A DNA stretch of 64,000 nucleotides from UKL13-2 sp036394575. Its GTDB lineage: Bacteria > Pseudomonadota > Gammaproteobacteria > Burkholderiales > Usitatibacteraceae. The translations under genes were made by a program, and so were the position numbers. Numbering within the stretch: position 1 is the first letter of the stretch; the number at the start of each line of letters is the position of its first letter. Under the pieces are notes generated by a model that was given only the letters and a program-made list of their open reading frames with translations, had not been told where the DNA came from and searched no databases. Of this stretch, positions 33,244 to 42,541 are shown piece by piece. The stretch spans positions 17,123 through 81,122 of the forward strand of contig DASWEY010000078.1 of the NCBI GenBank assembly GCA_036394575.1, written 5' to 3'.

Positions 33244-33902
33244 GCGGGCGTTCCTGCGATGGCGGCCTGGATGAAGGCGCACAATTTATCCGCGTCCAGC
33301 CGGCCGTCGCTGCGCACGCCGCTGCAGATGTCGAGGCCGAAAGGCTGCACCGCTGAGATCGCCTCATGCACATTGCCGGGCTGCAGGCCCCCGGCCAAAA
33401 ACAGCGGCAGCGCGACGGCCTCGCGAATCGCGCGGCTGATGCGCCAGTCATGGGTGCGGCCGGTGCCGCCCAGCTCCTTCACCGGCAGTTTCTGGTTGCC
33501 GGAATCGAGCAGGATGGCGTCGACATAAGGCGAGACCGCGCGCGCCGCGTCCAGCGATTCCGGACCACTCACATGGATCACCTGCACCAGGCTGATGCCG
33601 GGCAGGGCGCGGCGCAGCTTGATCAATTCGGCGACCGGTACATGGTCCACCAGCTGCAGGGTATTGGTGCGGCAGCGCCGCTGCTGATCGACGATGGCCT
33701 CGGCGTCCTGGCGGCTGGTGAGCAGAAAGGTGCCGATGGCCGGCGGCACGCGTGCGGCGATGTCGGCGATCAGCGCCTCGTCGATCACGCCCGGGCCGCT
33801 GGGCATGGACGATACCAGCCCCAGCGCGGAAGCGCCGGCGCGCACGGCCAGGGCGGCTTCATCGGCACTGCTGATGCAACAGATCTTGATGCGCGGCTTC
33901 AT
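33240..33902 (-). CDS. Phosphoribosylanthranilate isomerase (TrpF) family protein
   Basis: The 220-residue TIM-barrel protein starts MKPRIKICCISSADEA, with the catalytic Cys of the KICG motif kept although the following Gly is replaced by Cys. The catalytic Asp is in AILLDSG, and phosphate-binding segments GGTGRTHDW and FLAGGLQPGNV are present. It thus looks catalytically able to do the Amadori isomerisation of tryptophan synthesis. Its place between ubiC and ubiA, away from trp genes, is unusual and may mean a paralogue with a different substrate. Confidence 0.8.
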   Translation of the reverse strand: MKPRIKICCISSADEAALAVRAGASALGLVSSMPSGPGVIDEALIADIAARVPPAIGTFLLTSRQDAEAIVDQQRRCRTNTLQLVDHVPVAELIKLRRALPGISLVQVIHVSGPESLDAARAVSPYVDAILLDSGNQKLPVKELGGTGRTHDWRISRAIREAVALPLFLAGGLQPGNVHEAISAVQPFGLDICSGVRSDGRLDADKLCAFIQAAIAGTPA

Positions 33903-33906
33903 CGAT

Positions 33907-34452
33907 TCATCGTCGCGGCATGGTGCGCAGAAAGACTTCGGTCACCAGCAAGGGGCGCCCGCGTCTCAGGAAAATGCTGCGCCGCGCCCAGAGATTGTTC
34001 GCATCGATGCGCGACACGTTGGCCGCGCGCCGGAACAGCGGATGGCGCATATCGATCTTGCGATATTCCATCGGCAGGCGCGCCACCGACGCATCATGGA
34101 ACAGCATGTCGGCCAGGGGACGCGTGCCGAGCTTGCCGAGGCCGCGCCAGGCGCCGATCAGGTCGCGGCGCGCCGCCAGGCTGTGCGCAAACACCAGCGG
34201 CGTATCGCCATCGCGCAGCAGCACTTCGCGCACCATCGACACCTCGCCGGGCTTCAGCCCCAAGTGGCGGCGCTCGTCGCGATTGGGCAGCTGGTCCCGC
34301 TGCAACAGCCGCACCAGGTTGAAATGATCGACATGCCGGACGATGCGCGCCGTCAGCGAGCCGCGGTCCGTCAGCCAGGGATGCAAGGGATGCGGATGCG
34401 GCGGCGGCGCGGAGTGCCAGGCATCGAGTCGGGTCAGGCGCAGGGTTCTCAT
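33907..34452 (-). CDS. ubiC: Chorismate lyase UbiC
   Basis: The 181-residue protein contains WLTDRGSLTARIV (near residue 27), EVLLRDGDTPLVFAHSL (near 90) and RRSIFLRRGRPLLVTEVFL (near 160), the conserved features of UbiC. It converts chorismate to 4-hydroxybenzoate and pyruvate, the first committed step to ubiquinone. It is followed after four bases by the trpF-like gene and then ubiA, and preceded by recG at 17 bp. Confidence 0.9.
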   Translation of the reverse strand: MRTLRLTRLDAWHSAPPPHPHPLHPWLTDRGSLTARIVRHVDHFNLVRLLQRDQLPNRDERRHLGLKPGEVSMVREVLLRDGDTPLVFAHSLAARRDLIGAWRGLGKLGTRPLADMLFHDASVARLPMEYRKIDMRHPLFRRAANVSRIDANNLWARRSIFLRRGRPLLVTEVFLRTMPRR

Positions 34453-34469
34453 GACGCGGTCATGGTCCG

Positions 34470-36650
34470 TCAGACTTTCAGATAATGCTGGCGTGAACCC
34501 AGCCAGCGCGCGAGATGCTTGTCGGCGGCGGGCAGATCATGCTTCAACAACCAGGCCGAGGCATCGCGCGCCGCTTCCAGCAAATCGACATCGCGCTCGA
34601 TATCGGCGAAACGCAGCAAAGGTGCGCCGGACTGGCGCGCGCCCAGATGCTCGCCCGGACCGCGAATCAGCAAGTCCTGGCGCGCCACTTCGAAGCCGTC
34701 GGTGGTTTCAAAAATCACCTTGAGTCGCGCGCGCGCGACTTCGCCCACCGGGTTCTGGTACAGCAGGATGCAGGTGCTTTGCTTGGCGCCGCGTCCCACG
34801 CGGCCGCGCAACTGATGCATTTGCGCGAGGCCCATGCGCTCGGCGTGCTCGATCACCATCAGCGAGGCGTTCGAGACGTCGACGCCGACTTCGATCACGG
34901 TGGTGGCGACCAGCAGCTGGATCTCATTGGCGACAAATTTCGCCATCATCGCGTTTTTTTCCGCCGGCTTCATGCGCCCGTGCACCAGGCCCACGCGCAG
35001 GTCGGGGAAGGTGTTTTGCAGGCGTTCAAAAGTATCGACGGCGGTTTGCAGTTGCAGGGTTTCGGATTCCTCGATCAGCGGACATACCCAGTAAGCCTGG
35101 GCGCCGGCCTCGCAGGCGCGACGGATGCGCTCGAGAATTTCGTCGCGCCGCGCATCCGCGATCAGGCGCGTCTGGACCGGCGTGCGGCCCGGCGGGAGTT
35201 CGTCGATCACCGAGACATCGAGGTCGGCGAAGTAACTCATCGACAAGGTGCGCGGGATCGGCGTGGCGCTCATCATCAGCTGGTGGGCCTCCTGCCCGCG
35301 TTCACCGGCGCCAACGTTTTTTCCCTGGTCCGCCGTGCTGCCTGCCTTTTCGCGAAGGGCCAGCCGCTGCCCGACACCGAAGCGATGCTGCTCGTCAATG
35401 ATGGCGAGACCCAGATTGGCGAAGCTGACGCCGTCCTGGAACAATGCATGGGTGCCGATGGCGAGTTGCGTCGTACCCGCGGCAATCGCCGCAATGGCCT
35501 CGCGTTTTTCCCTGGCCTTGAGGCTGCCGGTGAGCCAGGTGACGGTCACGCCCAGCGGCGCCAGCAATTGCGAGAGTTTGCGGAAATGCTGCTCGGCGAG
35601 AATTTCGGTGGGCGCCATCAATGCGGCCTGGTAGCCGTTTTCGATGGCCTGCGCCGCCGCCAGTGCCGCCACCACCGTCTTGCCGCTGCCCACATCGCCC
35701 TGCAGCAGGCGCTGCATGGGATGCGGCGCCGCCAGCTCGGCGGCAATCTCATGCCACGAACGCAGCTGCGCGCCGGTCAAGGCAAACGGCAGCGACTCTT
35801 TCAAGGCACGGGTGAGTTTGCTTTTGCCGATCAGCTGCGGAGCGGATTTGGCGTCGCGCGCGGCGCGGGCCTTTTTCATCGCCAGTTGCTGAGCCAGCAG
35901 CTCATCGAACTTGATGCGCCGCCACGCCGGATGCGTGCGCTCGACCAAGCTGGCCTGCACCGCATCGGCGGACGGGCGATGCAGGGTCAGCACGCTGCTT
36001 GAGAAATCATGCAGCTGGAGTTTGTTACGCAGCGATTCGGGCAACGCATCGTCGAAAGCGTGCCTGGCTTGCAGCGCGGCCAGCGATTTGTCGATGGCGC
36101 GCCGCAGCAGGTATTGCGAGACGCCGGCGGTGGCCGGATACACCGGCGTCAGCGCTTCCGGCACCGCTTCGCCGGCGCCGACGATGCGGTAGCGCGGATG
36201 AACCATCTCCGCGCCGAAGAAGCCCTGGCGCACTTCGCCGAACAGGCGCAGGCGCTTGCCCACTGCCATTTGCTTGACCTGGCTGCCGTAAAAATTCAGG
36301 AAACGCAAGTAGAGCAGATCGTCGCCGTCTTTCGCCTGCACCACCAGTTGGCGGCGCGGGCGATAAGCAATCTCGCTATGGATGATTTCCGCCTCGACTT
36401 GGCAGGGCAGTCCGCTCAGGGCATCGCGCACCCGGGTGATGCGCGTCTCGTCCTCGTAGCGCATCGGCAGATGCAAGGCAAAATCCCAGTCCTCGCGCAG
36501 GCCGATGCGGGCCAGTTTTTGCGCGACCGTTGCCGTTGCGGCGGGCGGCGCGGATGATGCGGTCTTGGCGCCCCTGCCCGGCTTCGCTGGCTTGACCGGT
36601 TTCGTGGCGGCTGCGGACTTCGGGGATTTGGCGATGGCGGGCAAACGCAT
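34470..36650 (-). CDS. recG: ATP-dependent DNA helicase RecG
   Basis: The 726-residue protein begins with about 40 Lys/Ala/Pro-rich residues, then the OB-fold wedge domain (about 90-170) that engages branched DNA. Helicase motifs follow: Walker A GDVGSGKT (near 315), the RecG-type DEQH box in IIDEQHRFGVGQ, and motif VI in HQLRGRVGRG. It remodels stalled forks and Holliday junctions. A plausible alternative start downstream of the low-complexity tail cannot be excluded. Confidence 0.95.
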   Translation of the reverse strand: MRLPAIAKSPKSAAATKPVKPAKPGRGAKTASSAPPAATATVAQKLARIGLREDWDFALHLPMRYEDETRITRVRDALSGLPCQVEAEIIHSEIAYRPRRQLVVQAKDGDDLLYLRFLNFYGSQVKQMAVGKRLRLFGEVRQGFFGAEMVHPRYRIVGAGEAVPEALTPVYPATAGVSQYLLRRAIDKSLAALQARHAFDDALPESLRNKLQLHDFSSSVLTLHRPSADAVQASLVERTHPAWRRIKFDELLAQQLAMKKARAARDAKSAPQLIGKSKLTRALKESLPFALTGAQLRSWHEIAAELAAPHPMQRLLQGDVGSGKTVVAALAAAQAIENGYQAALMAPTEILAEQHFRKLSQLLAPLGVTVTWLTGSLKAREKREAIAAIAAGTTQLAIGTHALFQDGVSFANLGLAIIDEQHRFGVGQRLALREKAGSTADQGKNVGAGERGQEAHQLMMSATPIPRTLSMSYFADLDVSVIDELPPGRTPVQTRLIADARRDEILERIRRACEAGAQAYWVCPLIEESETLQLQTAVDTFERLQNTFPDLRVGLVHGRMKPAEKNAMMAKFVANEIQLLVATTVIEVGVDVSNASLMVIEHAERMGLAQMHQLRGRVGRGAKQSTCILLYQNPVGEVARARLKVIFETTDGFEVARQDLLIRGPGEHLGARQSGAPLLRFADIERDVDLLEAARDASAWLLKHDLPAADKHLARWLGSRQHYLKV

Positions 36651-36698
36651 TGACGAAAATTATTTTCGTCAATTGTACCGCTGCGGCCCGCTCCTCGA

Positions 36699-37088
36699 TT
36701 ACTTGCCCGAGGAACCCGGCACCATGACGGCTTCCATCTCGACCTGCGAGCCGCGTGGTAGGGAGGCGACGCCGATCGCGGCGCGCGCCGGATAGGGGGT
36801 GGTGAAGTAGGTCGCCATGATCTCATTCACTTTGGCGAAGTGGCCGAGGTCGGTCATGAAGATCGACAGCTTGACGATATCGTTCATCGAACCGCCGGCG
36901 GCGGCACACACCGCCGAGAGGTTGTCGAATACGCGTTTTATCTGGTTCTCGATACCGTCGGCCAGCTGCATGGTGGCGGGGTCGAGGGGAATTTGCCCGG
37001 AGAGATACACGGTGTCGCCGACGCGCACCGCCTGCGAATAGGTGCCGATGGCGGCGGGAGCATGGGGGGTGGAGATAATGGTTTTCAT
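36699..37088 (-). CDS. ridA: RidA family reactive intermediate/imine deaminase
   Basis: The 129-residue protein has the YjgF/RidA signatures HAPAAIGTYSQAVRVGDTVY (20 residues), VYLSGQIPLDP and the C-terminal ARAAIGVASLPRGSQVEMEA (20 residues), in which the conserved Arg would bind the imine carboxylate. It hydrolyses 2-aminoacrylate-type enamines and protects PLP enzymes. It lies immediately downstream of spoT, as in many betaproteobacteria. Confidence 0.93.
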   Translation of the reverse strand: MKTIISTPHAPAAIGTYSQAVRVGDTVYLSGQIPLDPATMQLADGIENQIKRVFDNLSAVCAAAGGSMNDIVKLSIFMTDLGHFAKVNEIMATYFTTPYPARAAIGVASLPRGSQVEMEAVMVPGSSGK

Positions 37089-37120
37089 GTGTTCCGGTTT
37101 TCAGTTTCTTGCGACCGTTT

Positions 37121-39445
37121 TTATTTGGCCGCGTTTTTCGAGTCCTGCTTCTGGTCCTGCTTTTGTTCCTGTCGGGCCTCTTTGACCAGGCCGGATTTTA
37201 CCCTTGTCAGGCGCACCACTTCCGGCAGATTGCGCAGTTGTCGCATTACGCTGGCCAGATGCATGCGGTTTTTCACTTCCAGGGTGAATTGCAGGGTCGA
37301 GTATTTGGCGTCGCCGGTGGCGTTCACATCGCCCATCTGGATATGCGCGATGTTCGAATCGGCGCTGGCGATTTCGGCCGCGAGCTTGGCCAGCACGCCC
37401 CGGCCCTCGATCACCACCAGCCGGATATCGACCTTGAACAGGCGATCGATGTTCGGATCCCACTGCACATCGACCCATTTTTCGGGGTCGGTGCGGAACG
37501 GGCGGATCACCGGGCAATCGTGGGTATGAATGATGAGGCCCTGCCCGCCTTTCATCTGCGCGATGATCGGATCGCCCGGAATCGGCCGGCAGCAGGGGGC
37601 AAACTGCACCGCCATGTCCTCGGCGCCGCGGATCACGATGGCCTCCTTGGGCCGATGGCCCGTCATGTCCATATCCGCCACCGCAAACAGTTTGCGCGCG
37701 GCGACGATGGCAAGGCGCTTGCCCAGCCCGATCTCGGCCAGCACCTCTTCCTTGGTCTTGGCCGAATCGCCTTTCAGCAGGCGCTGCCAGTGCAGCTTGC
37801 CGATATCGTTGGGATCGAAGTTGAGCAGATGCACCGCCTGGATCAGCAGCAGTTCGCCGAGTTCGACCGATTCGGCCAGCTGGGTGGTCTTCAGGTAATG
37901 GCGGATATGCGAACGCGCGCGGCCGGTGGCGGCATAGTTCAGCCAGGCCGGATTGGGGCGGCCGTTTTCGTCGGTGACGATTTCCACGCGATCGCCGTTC
38001 TTGAGGCGCACGCTGAGCGGCACGCTCTCGTCGTTGACCTTGGCCGCCACCGCGCGATTGCCGATGTCGGAGTGGATCGAATAGGCGAAGTCGATCGGCG
38101 TCGCGCCTTTGGGCAGCGAATAGATCTTGCCCTTGGGCGAGAACACGTAGACCGCGTCGGGAAACAGATCGACCTTGATGTGTTCCAGAAACTCCAGCGC
38201 GTCGCCGGTGCCGGACTGGATTTCCAGCAACGATTGCAGCCATTGGTGGGTCTTTTGCTGGATGTCGGATTGCGACGAATCTTTTTCATCCAGCGTCTTG
38301 TACAGCCAGTGCGAGGCCACGCCGGCCTCGGCGATCTTGTGCATTTCGCCGGTGCGGATCTGCAGCTCGATCGGCGTGCCATAGGGGCCGAACAGCGTGG
38401 TGTGCAAGGACTGGTAGCCGTTGGCCTTGGGAATGGCGATATAGTCCTTGAACTTGCCGGGAAAGGGCTTGTACAGGGTGTGCAGGGCGCCCATCGCCAC
38501 ATAGCAGGACGCCATGTCCTTGACGATGATGCGGAAACCGTAGATGTCGAGCACCTCTGAAAACGAGATCGATTTTTCCTGCATCTTCTTGTAGATCGAG
38601 GAAAGATGTTTCTCGCGCCCGGTAACGGTGGCCTCGACGTTGAATTCTTTGAGGCGGCCCTTGATGCCGTCGAGGATCTTGCCCACCACTTCGCGGCGAT
38701 TGCCGCGCGCCGCCTTGACCGCTTTTTCCAGCACGCGAAAGCGCGTGGGATGCATGTATTTGAAGCCCAGGTCCTCGAGCTCGTAATAGACCGAATTGAG
38801 GCCCAGCCGGTTGGCGATCGGCGAGTAGATCTCCAGCGTTTCCTTGGCGACGCGCTCCTGCTTGGCCTGCGGCACCGCATCGAGGGTGCGCATATTGTGC
38901 AGGCGGTCGGCCAGCTTGATGAGGATGACGCGCACATCGCGCGCCATCGCCAGCAGCATCTTGCGGAAGTTCTCGGCCTGCGCCTCTTCCAGGGTGGCGA
39001 ACTGCAGCTTGTCGAGCTTGGAGACGCCGTCGACCAGCTCGGCCACCGGCTTGCCGAACTGTCTGGCGATCTCGGCCTTGGTGGTGGGTGTGTCTTCGAC
39101 CACATCATGCAGCAGGGCGGCGATCAGCGCCTGCGCGTCCAGATGCCATCGCGCCAGCAGGGTGGCGACGGCCAGGGGATGGGTGATATAGGGCTCGCCA
39201 GACTGCCGTGTCTGCCCTTCATGCGCCTCGCGCGCCATCTCGAAAGCCGCATCGACTTTGGCGATGTCGGCCGGCTTGAGATAGGACGCGATCAGGCTGT
39301 TCAGGGATTCGACGCTGATTGGCTCGGCGATTCCGTTGGGAGGCAGCGGCTCAGGCGCCGCCGGATGCTTGGCCGGGCGCGCCTTGCCGCCCGCGCCGGG
39401 ACCCGAAGCGGAAGCAGGGGCCGGGGCAGGATGAGCGGTTGACAT
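37121..39445 (-). CDS. spoT: Bifunctional (p)ppGpp synthetase/hydrolase SpoT (RSH)
   Basis: The 774-residue protein has the full long-RSH order. The hydrolase HD domain has ALLHDVVEDT (near 113), the synthetase domain has DIYGFRIIV (near 300), the TGS domain has VYVFSPKGKIYSLPKG (near 435), and a C-terminal ACT domain ends before a Gln/Lys-rich tail. The intact HD motif means it can degrade as well as make the alarmone. An Ala/Pro-rich N-terminal 35 residues precede the conserved part. It lies downstream of rpoZ and gmk as in gammaproteobacteria. Confidence 0.94.
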   Translation of the reverse strand: MSTAHPAPAPASASGPGAGGKARPAKHPAAPEPLPPNGIAEPISVESLNSLIASYLKPADIAKVDAAFEMAREAHEGQTRQSGEPYITHPLAVATLLARWHLDAQALIAALLHDVVEDTPTTKAEIARQFGKPVAELVDGVSKLDKLQFATLEEAQAENFRKMLLAMARDVRVILIKLADRLHNMRTLDAVPQAKQERVAKETLEIYSPIANRLGLNSVYYELEDLGFKYMHPTRFRVLEKAVKAARGNRREVVGKILDGIKGRLKEFNVEATVTGREKHLSSIYKKMQEKSISFSEVLDIYGFRIIVKDMASCYVAMGALHTLYKPFPGKFKDYIAIPKANGYQSLHTTLFGPYGTPIELQIRTGEMHKIAEAGVASHWLYKTLDEKDSSQSDIQQKTHQWLQSLLEIQSGTGDALEFLEHIKVDLFPDAVYVFSPKGKIYSLPKGATPIDFAYSIHSDIGNRAVAAKVNDESVPLSVRLKNGDRVEIVTDENGRPNPAWLNYAATGRARSHIRHYLKTTQLAESVELGELLLIQAVHLLNFDPNDIGKLHWQRLLKGDSAKTKEEVLAEIGLGKRLAIVAARKLFAVADMDMTGHRPKEAIVIRGAEDMAVQFAPCCRPIPGDPIIAQMKGGQGLIIHTHDCPVIRPFRTDPEKWVDVQWDPNIDRLFKVDIRLVVIEGRGVLAKLAAEIASADSNIAHIQMGDVNATGDAKYSTLQFTLEVKNRMHLASVMRQLRNLPEVVRLTRVKSGLVKEARQEQKQDQKQDSKNAAK

Positions 39446-39471
39446 GGCAGCGCATCCCTCCGACCCGTCGT

Positions 39472-39693
39472 TTACATCTCGACAGGCTGGGGCACGACCG
39501 GTTTCAGGATATCCACGCCGATATGGCCGGCGGAGATTTCGCGCAGGGCGACCACGGTGGGCTTGTCCTTGCCGGCGTCGACATAGGGGGCGGAACCCAG
39601 TGCCAGCTGGCGTGCGCGGGTGGTGGCGACCAGCGTCAGCTCGAAGCGGTTGGGGATCAGTTTGATGCAGTCATCGACGGTAATGCGGGCCAT
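39472..39693 (-). CDS. rpoZ: RNA polymerase omega subunit
   Basis: The start at 39693 gives 73 residues: MARITVDDCIKLIPNRFELTL is the near-invariant omega N-terminus (first 20 residues MARITVDDCIKLIPNRFELT), followed by VATTRARQLALGS. Omega assists assembly of RNA polymerase and forms one of the ppGpp sites, fitting its place beside spoT. The open frame upstream of this Met is not conserved sequence. Confidence 0.95.
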   Translation of the reverse strand: MARITVDDCIKLIPNRFELTLVATTRARQLALGSAPYVDAGKDKPTVVALREISAGHIGVDILKPVVPQPVEM

Positions 39694-39816
39694 TTTCAAC
39701 TCCAGGACGCCCCGCCTGCCGGGCCGGCGGGCGAAAGGCACAACAAAAGACACAAAAAAATCAACAGAAACGAACACCTGCGGCACCCAACAGGGGCAGC
39801 AGCGAAACCCAAAAGT

Positions 39817-40437
39817 TCAGGAAATCCAATCCGCGTGACGGGCAATCTGGCGCGATGCCCTCAGGCGAAGTGCGCGCACGACTGCCTGAAGATCTGCCAA
39901 AGCGACGCTAAAGTCCTGATTGATAATAACATAATCGGCGCGATGAATATGCAGCAAATCCTCGCGGGCGGCCGCCAGGCGGCGTTCAACGACCTCTGCG
40001 GAGTCCTTGCCGCGCTTGATCAGGCGCTCGCGCAGCACCTCGATCGAAGGCGGCAGGATGTAGATATAGGTCATGTCCGGGAACAGCTTGCGCACCTGCC
40101 GCGCGCCCTGCCAGTCGATCTCGAGCAATACATCGGCGCCGGTGGCGCGGGTGGCCTCGATCCAGCGCCTGGAGGTGCCGTACAGATTGCCGTAGACCTC
40201 GGCATGTTCCAGGAATTCGTCGGCGGCGATCAGGGCCTCGAATTTTTCGCGGGTCACGAAATGGTATTCGCGGCCCTCCGCCTCGCCCGGGCGCGGCGGG
40301 CGCGTGGTGTAGGAGATCGACAACTTGATCTCGGGGTCTTTTTCGAGCAGGGCGGCGACCAGGCTCGACTTGCCCGCGCCCGAGGGAGCGACGATGCAGT
40401 ACAGGCAGCCGGCGGGCAATTGCGCGACCTTGTTCAT
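39817..40437 (-). CDS. gmk: Guanylate kinase
   Basis: The 206-residue protein has the P-loop APSGAGKSSL near residue 18, the GMP-binding SISYTTRPPRPGE and REYHFVTREKFE, and YGTSRRWIEA with LEIDWQGARQVR. It phosphorylates GMP to GDP. Its start overlaps the stop of yicC by four bases. Confidence 0.96.
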   Translation of the reverse strand: MNKVAQLPAGCLYCIVAPSGAGKSSLVAALLEKDPEIKLSISYTTRPPRPGEAEGREYHFVTREKFEALIAADEFLEHAEVYGNLYGTSRRWIEATRATGADVLLEIDWQGARQVRKLFPDMTYIYILPPSIEVLRERLIKRGKDSAEVVERRLAAAREDLLHIHRADYVIINQDFSVALADLQAVVRALRLRASRQIARHADWIS

Positions 40438-41324
40438 TCGATGTTCTGGATTTGTTCGCGCATCTGCTCGATCAGCACCTTCAGTTCGACCGAGATCTTG
40501 GTCACGTCGGTCGACACCGACTTCGAGCCCAGGGTGTTCGATTCGCGGTTCAGTTCCTGCATCAGAAAATCAAGGCGCTTGCCGACCACGCCGCCGCCTT
40601 TGAGCACCCGCCGTACCTCGGCCACATGGGTCGTCAGCCGGTTCAACTCCTCGGCGACGTCGATGCGCGAGGCGAACAGCACCACTTCCTGCTTGATGCG
40701 TTCATCGGTGCCGGCGGCGTCGAAGGCCTCGGCCAGTTTTTGCGCAAGCTTGTCCTGATAGGCCGCCACCAGCTGCGGGATCAGCGGCGTCACCTGTTTG
40801 ATCAGTTCGTCGATGCGGTCGAGGCGCTCGATCAGCATCGCCGCCAGCTTGGCGCCTTCGCGGCCGCGGGTGGCGTTGAGCTCTTCGATGGCCTGCTTGA
40901 GCAGGCCGATCAGTTTTTCGCGCGCCTCATCGGTGCCCAGGGCCTCCGCCGCCATCACGCCGGGCGCGTGCATCACTTCCCATACCGACAGGGGCTGGGC
41001 GTTGAAGCGCGCCAGGATCGACTTCTGCAATTCCTGCAACGCAGCCAGCGCGGCTTCGTTCGGAGTGAAGGTATCGCGCGAGGCGATCGGCGTGAACGTG
41101 ATGCGGCAATCGACCTTGCCGCGCGTCAGTTTGGCCGCGACCAGCTCGCGCATCGCCGCTTCGAGGGCGCGCAGATCTTCGGGCATGCGCGTCTGGAACT
41201 CCAGATAGCGGTGGTTGACCGATTTCAGTTCCAGCGCGAAACGACCGCCCGGCACCTCGCCGCTGACGGCGGCAAAACCGGTCATGCTGAGAACGGAAGA
41301 AACGGGTGAGGAAGAAGCGGCCAT
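40434..41324 (-). CDS. yicC: YicC family endoribonuclease-type protein
   Basis: I use the ATG at 41324 (296 residues), which places the conserved SVLSMTGFA close to the N-terminus as in the family; no clear Shine-Dalgarno site is present, and another start within a few codons is possible. Family features are ELKSVNHRYLEFQTRMPEDL (20 residues) and the C-terminal FLMQELNRESNTLGSKS. YicC proteins have been described as stress-related endoribonucleases acting on small RNAs. It is coupled to gmk. Confidence 0.92.
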   Translation of the reverse strand: MAASSSPVSSVLSMTGFAAVSGEVPGGRFALELKSVNHRYLEFQTRMPEDLRALEAAMRELVAAKLTRGKVDCRITFTPIASRDTFTPNEAALAALQELQKSILARFNAQPLSVWEVMHAPGVMAAEALGTDEAREKLIGLLKQAIEELNATRGREGAKLAAMLIERLDRIDELIKQVTPLIPQLVAAYQDKLAQKLAEAFDAAGTDERIKQEVVLFASRIDVAEELNRLTTHVAEVRRVLKGGGVVGKRLDFLMQELNRESNTLGSKSVSTDVTKISVELKVLIEQMREQIQNIE

Positions 41325-41578
41325 GGCTGGAATTCGCGGCAAAAAAATCGATAAAGCCGAACCACGCAGAAACGGGTTCGGCACAAAAAAGGGCGCAGAA
41401 TGTCGGCTTTGGGCTAAGCCGGGAACGGCAAGGTTTCTTTACAAGTGGGTGGCAACACGTGAGAATTATAGCTTACGCCCCATGCAAGCCTTGCCCCGTA
41501 CCGAACCGCCCGCGCATCCGCACCATTTAGCGTACCTGCCCCTTTCCGCGCCGCGGGCGGGGACACCCAGTGGGAACC

Positions 41579-42538
41579 ATGGCAACACAATCGAATCAAC
41601 CGCTGCCTGACGGCTACCAGCTACAGAACTACACCATCGACAAGCTGCTTTCATCGGGCGGGTTTTCCATCGTCTACCTGGCACACGATGAGGCCGGCAC
41701 CCCGGTGGCCATCAAGGAATACATGCCGGCCGCCTTGGTGGTGCGGCGCGACGGCGCGCATATTGAAATCAGTTCGGACGAGAACCTGGCGGTATTCCGG
41801 CACGGCCTCAAGTGTTTTTTCGAGGAAGGCCGCGCCCTGGCGACGATATCGCACCCCAATATCGTCCGCGTGGAAAGTTTTTTCCGCGCCAATGAAACCG
41901 TCTACATGGCCATGCAGTATGTGCGCGGCCGCACCCTGCAATTCCATATTCAGCGCCACCGCATGGAATTTAGCGAGAGCTTCATTCGCCGCCTGTTCAC
42001 GCATTTGCTCAACGGCCTGCGCGAAGTGCATGCCAAGAAGCTTCTGCACCTCGACATCAAGCCCGCCAATATCTACATCACCATGGAAGGCAAGCCGGTG
42101 CTGCTCGATTTCGGCGCGGCCCGCCAGGCGCTGACCTCGGACGCGCCCAAGCTGCGGCCGATGTATACCGCCGGCTATGCGGCGCCCGAGCAATACCGTA
42201 ATTTCGACCAGCTCGGGCCCTGGTCGGACATCTATGCGATCGGCGCCGCGATTTACTGCTGCATCGCCGGTATCCACCCGCAGCCGGCCAACGAGCGCGA
42301 GAAGGAAGACCGCATGGAATCCCTGCGCACGCTGGCGCGGCAGACCTATTCGGACGATCTCATCGATATCGTTTACTGGTGCCTCAAGCTCGACCACCTG
42401 TCGCGCCCGCAGTCCGCCTTTGAACTGCAACGGGCACTGATGAAAGACCCGACCGAGGGACAGATGGCGGATGCCGGTGAAGCGGAAAACACCTTCACCG
42501 GACGCATCAAGGCCACCCTCAACCGGAAGATTTTCTAG
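41579..42538 (+). CDS. Eukaryotic-type Ser/Thr protein kinase
   Basis: The 319-residue soluble protein shows a complete kinase core: a glycine-rich loop region (LLSSGGFSIVYLA), VAIKEYMP with the catalytic Lys near residue 45, LLHLDIKPANIYI (HLD in place of HRD), and LLDFGAARQ (the DFG of motif VII). A short non-catalytic tail of about 45 residues ends it; there is no membrane segment or sensor domain. A PP2C phosphatase gene follows three bases later, so the pair likely forms a reversible phosphorylation switch. Confidence 0.93.
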   Translation: MATQSNQPLPDGYQLQNYTIDKLLSSGGFSIVYLAHDEAGTPVAIKEYMPAALVVRRDGAHIEISSDENLAVFRHGLKCFFEEGRALATISHPNIVRVESFFRANETVYMAMQYVRGRTLQFHIQRHRMEFSESFIRRLFTHLLNGLREVHAKKLLHLDIKPANIYITMEGKPVLLDFGAARQALTSDAPKLRPMYTAGYAAPEQYRNFDQLGPWSDIYAIGAAIYCCIAGIHPQPANEREKEDRMESLRTLARQTYSDDLIDIVYWCLKLDHLSRPQSAFELQRALMKDPTEGQMADAGEAENTFTGRIKATLNRKIF

Positions 42539-42541
42539 CCC

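Noticed and set aside
37109..38560. Plus-strand frame of 483 codons opposite spoT
   Set aside because: Antisense shadow; the SpoT domain order on the minus strand is complete.
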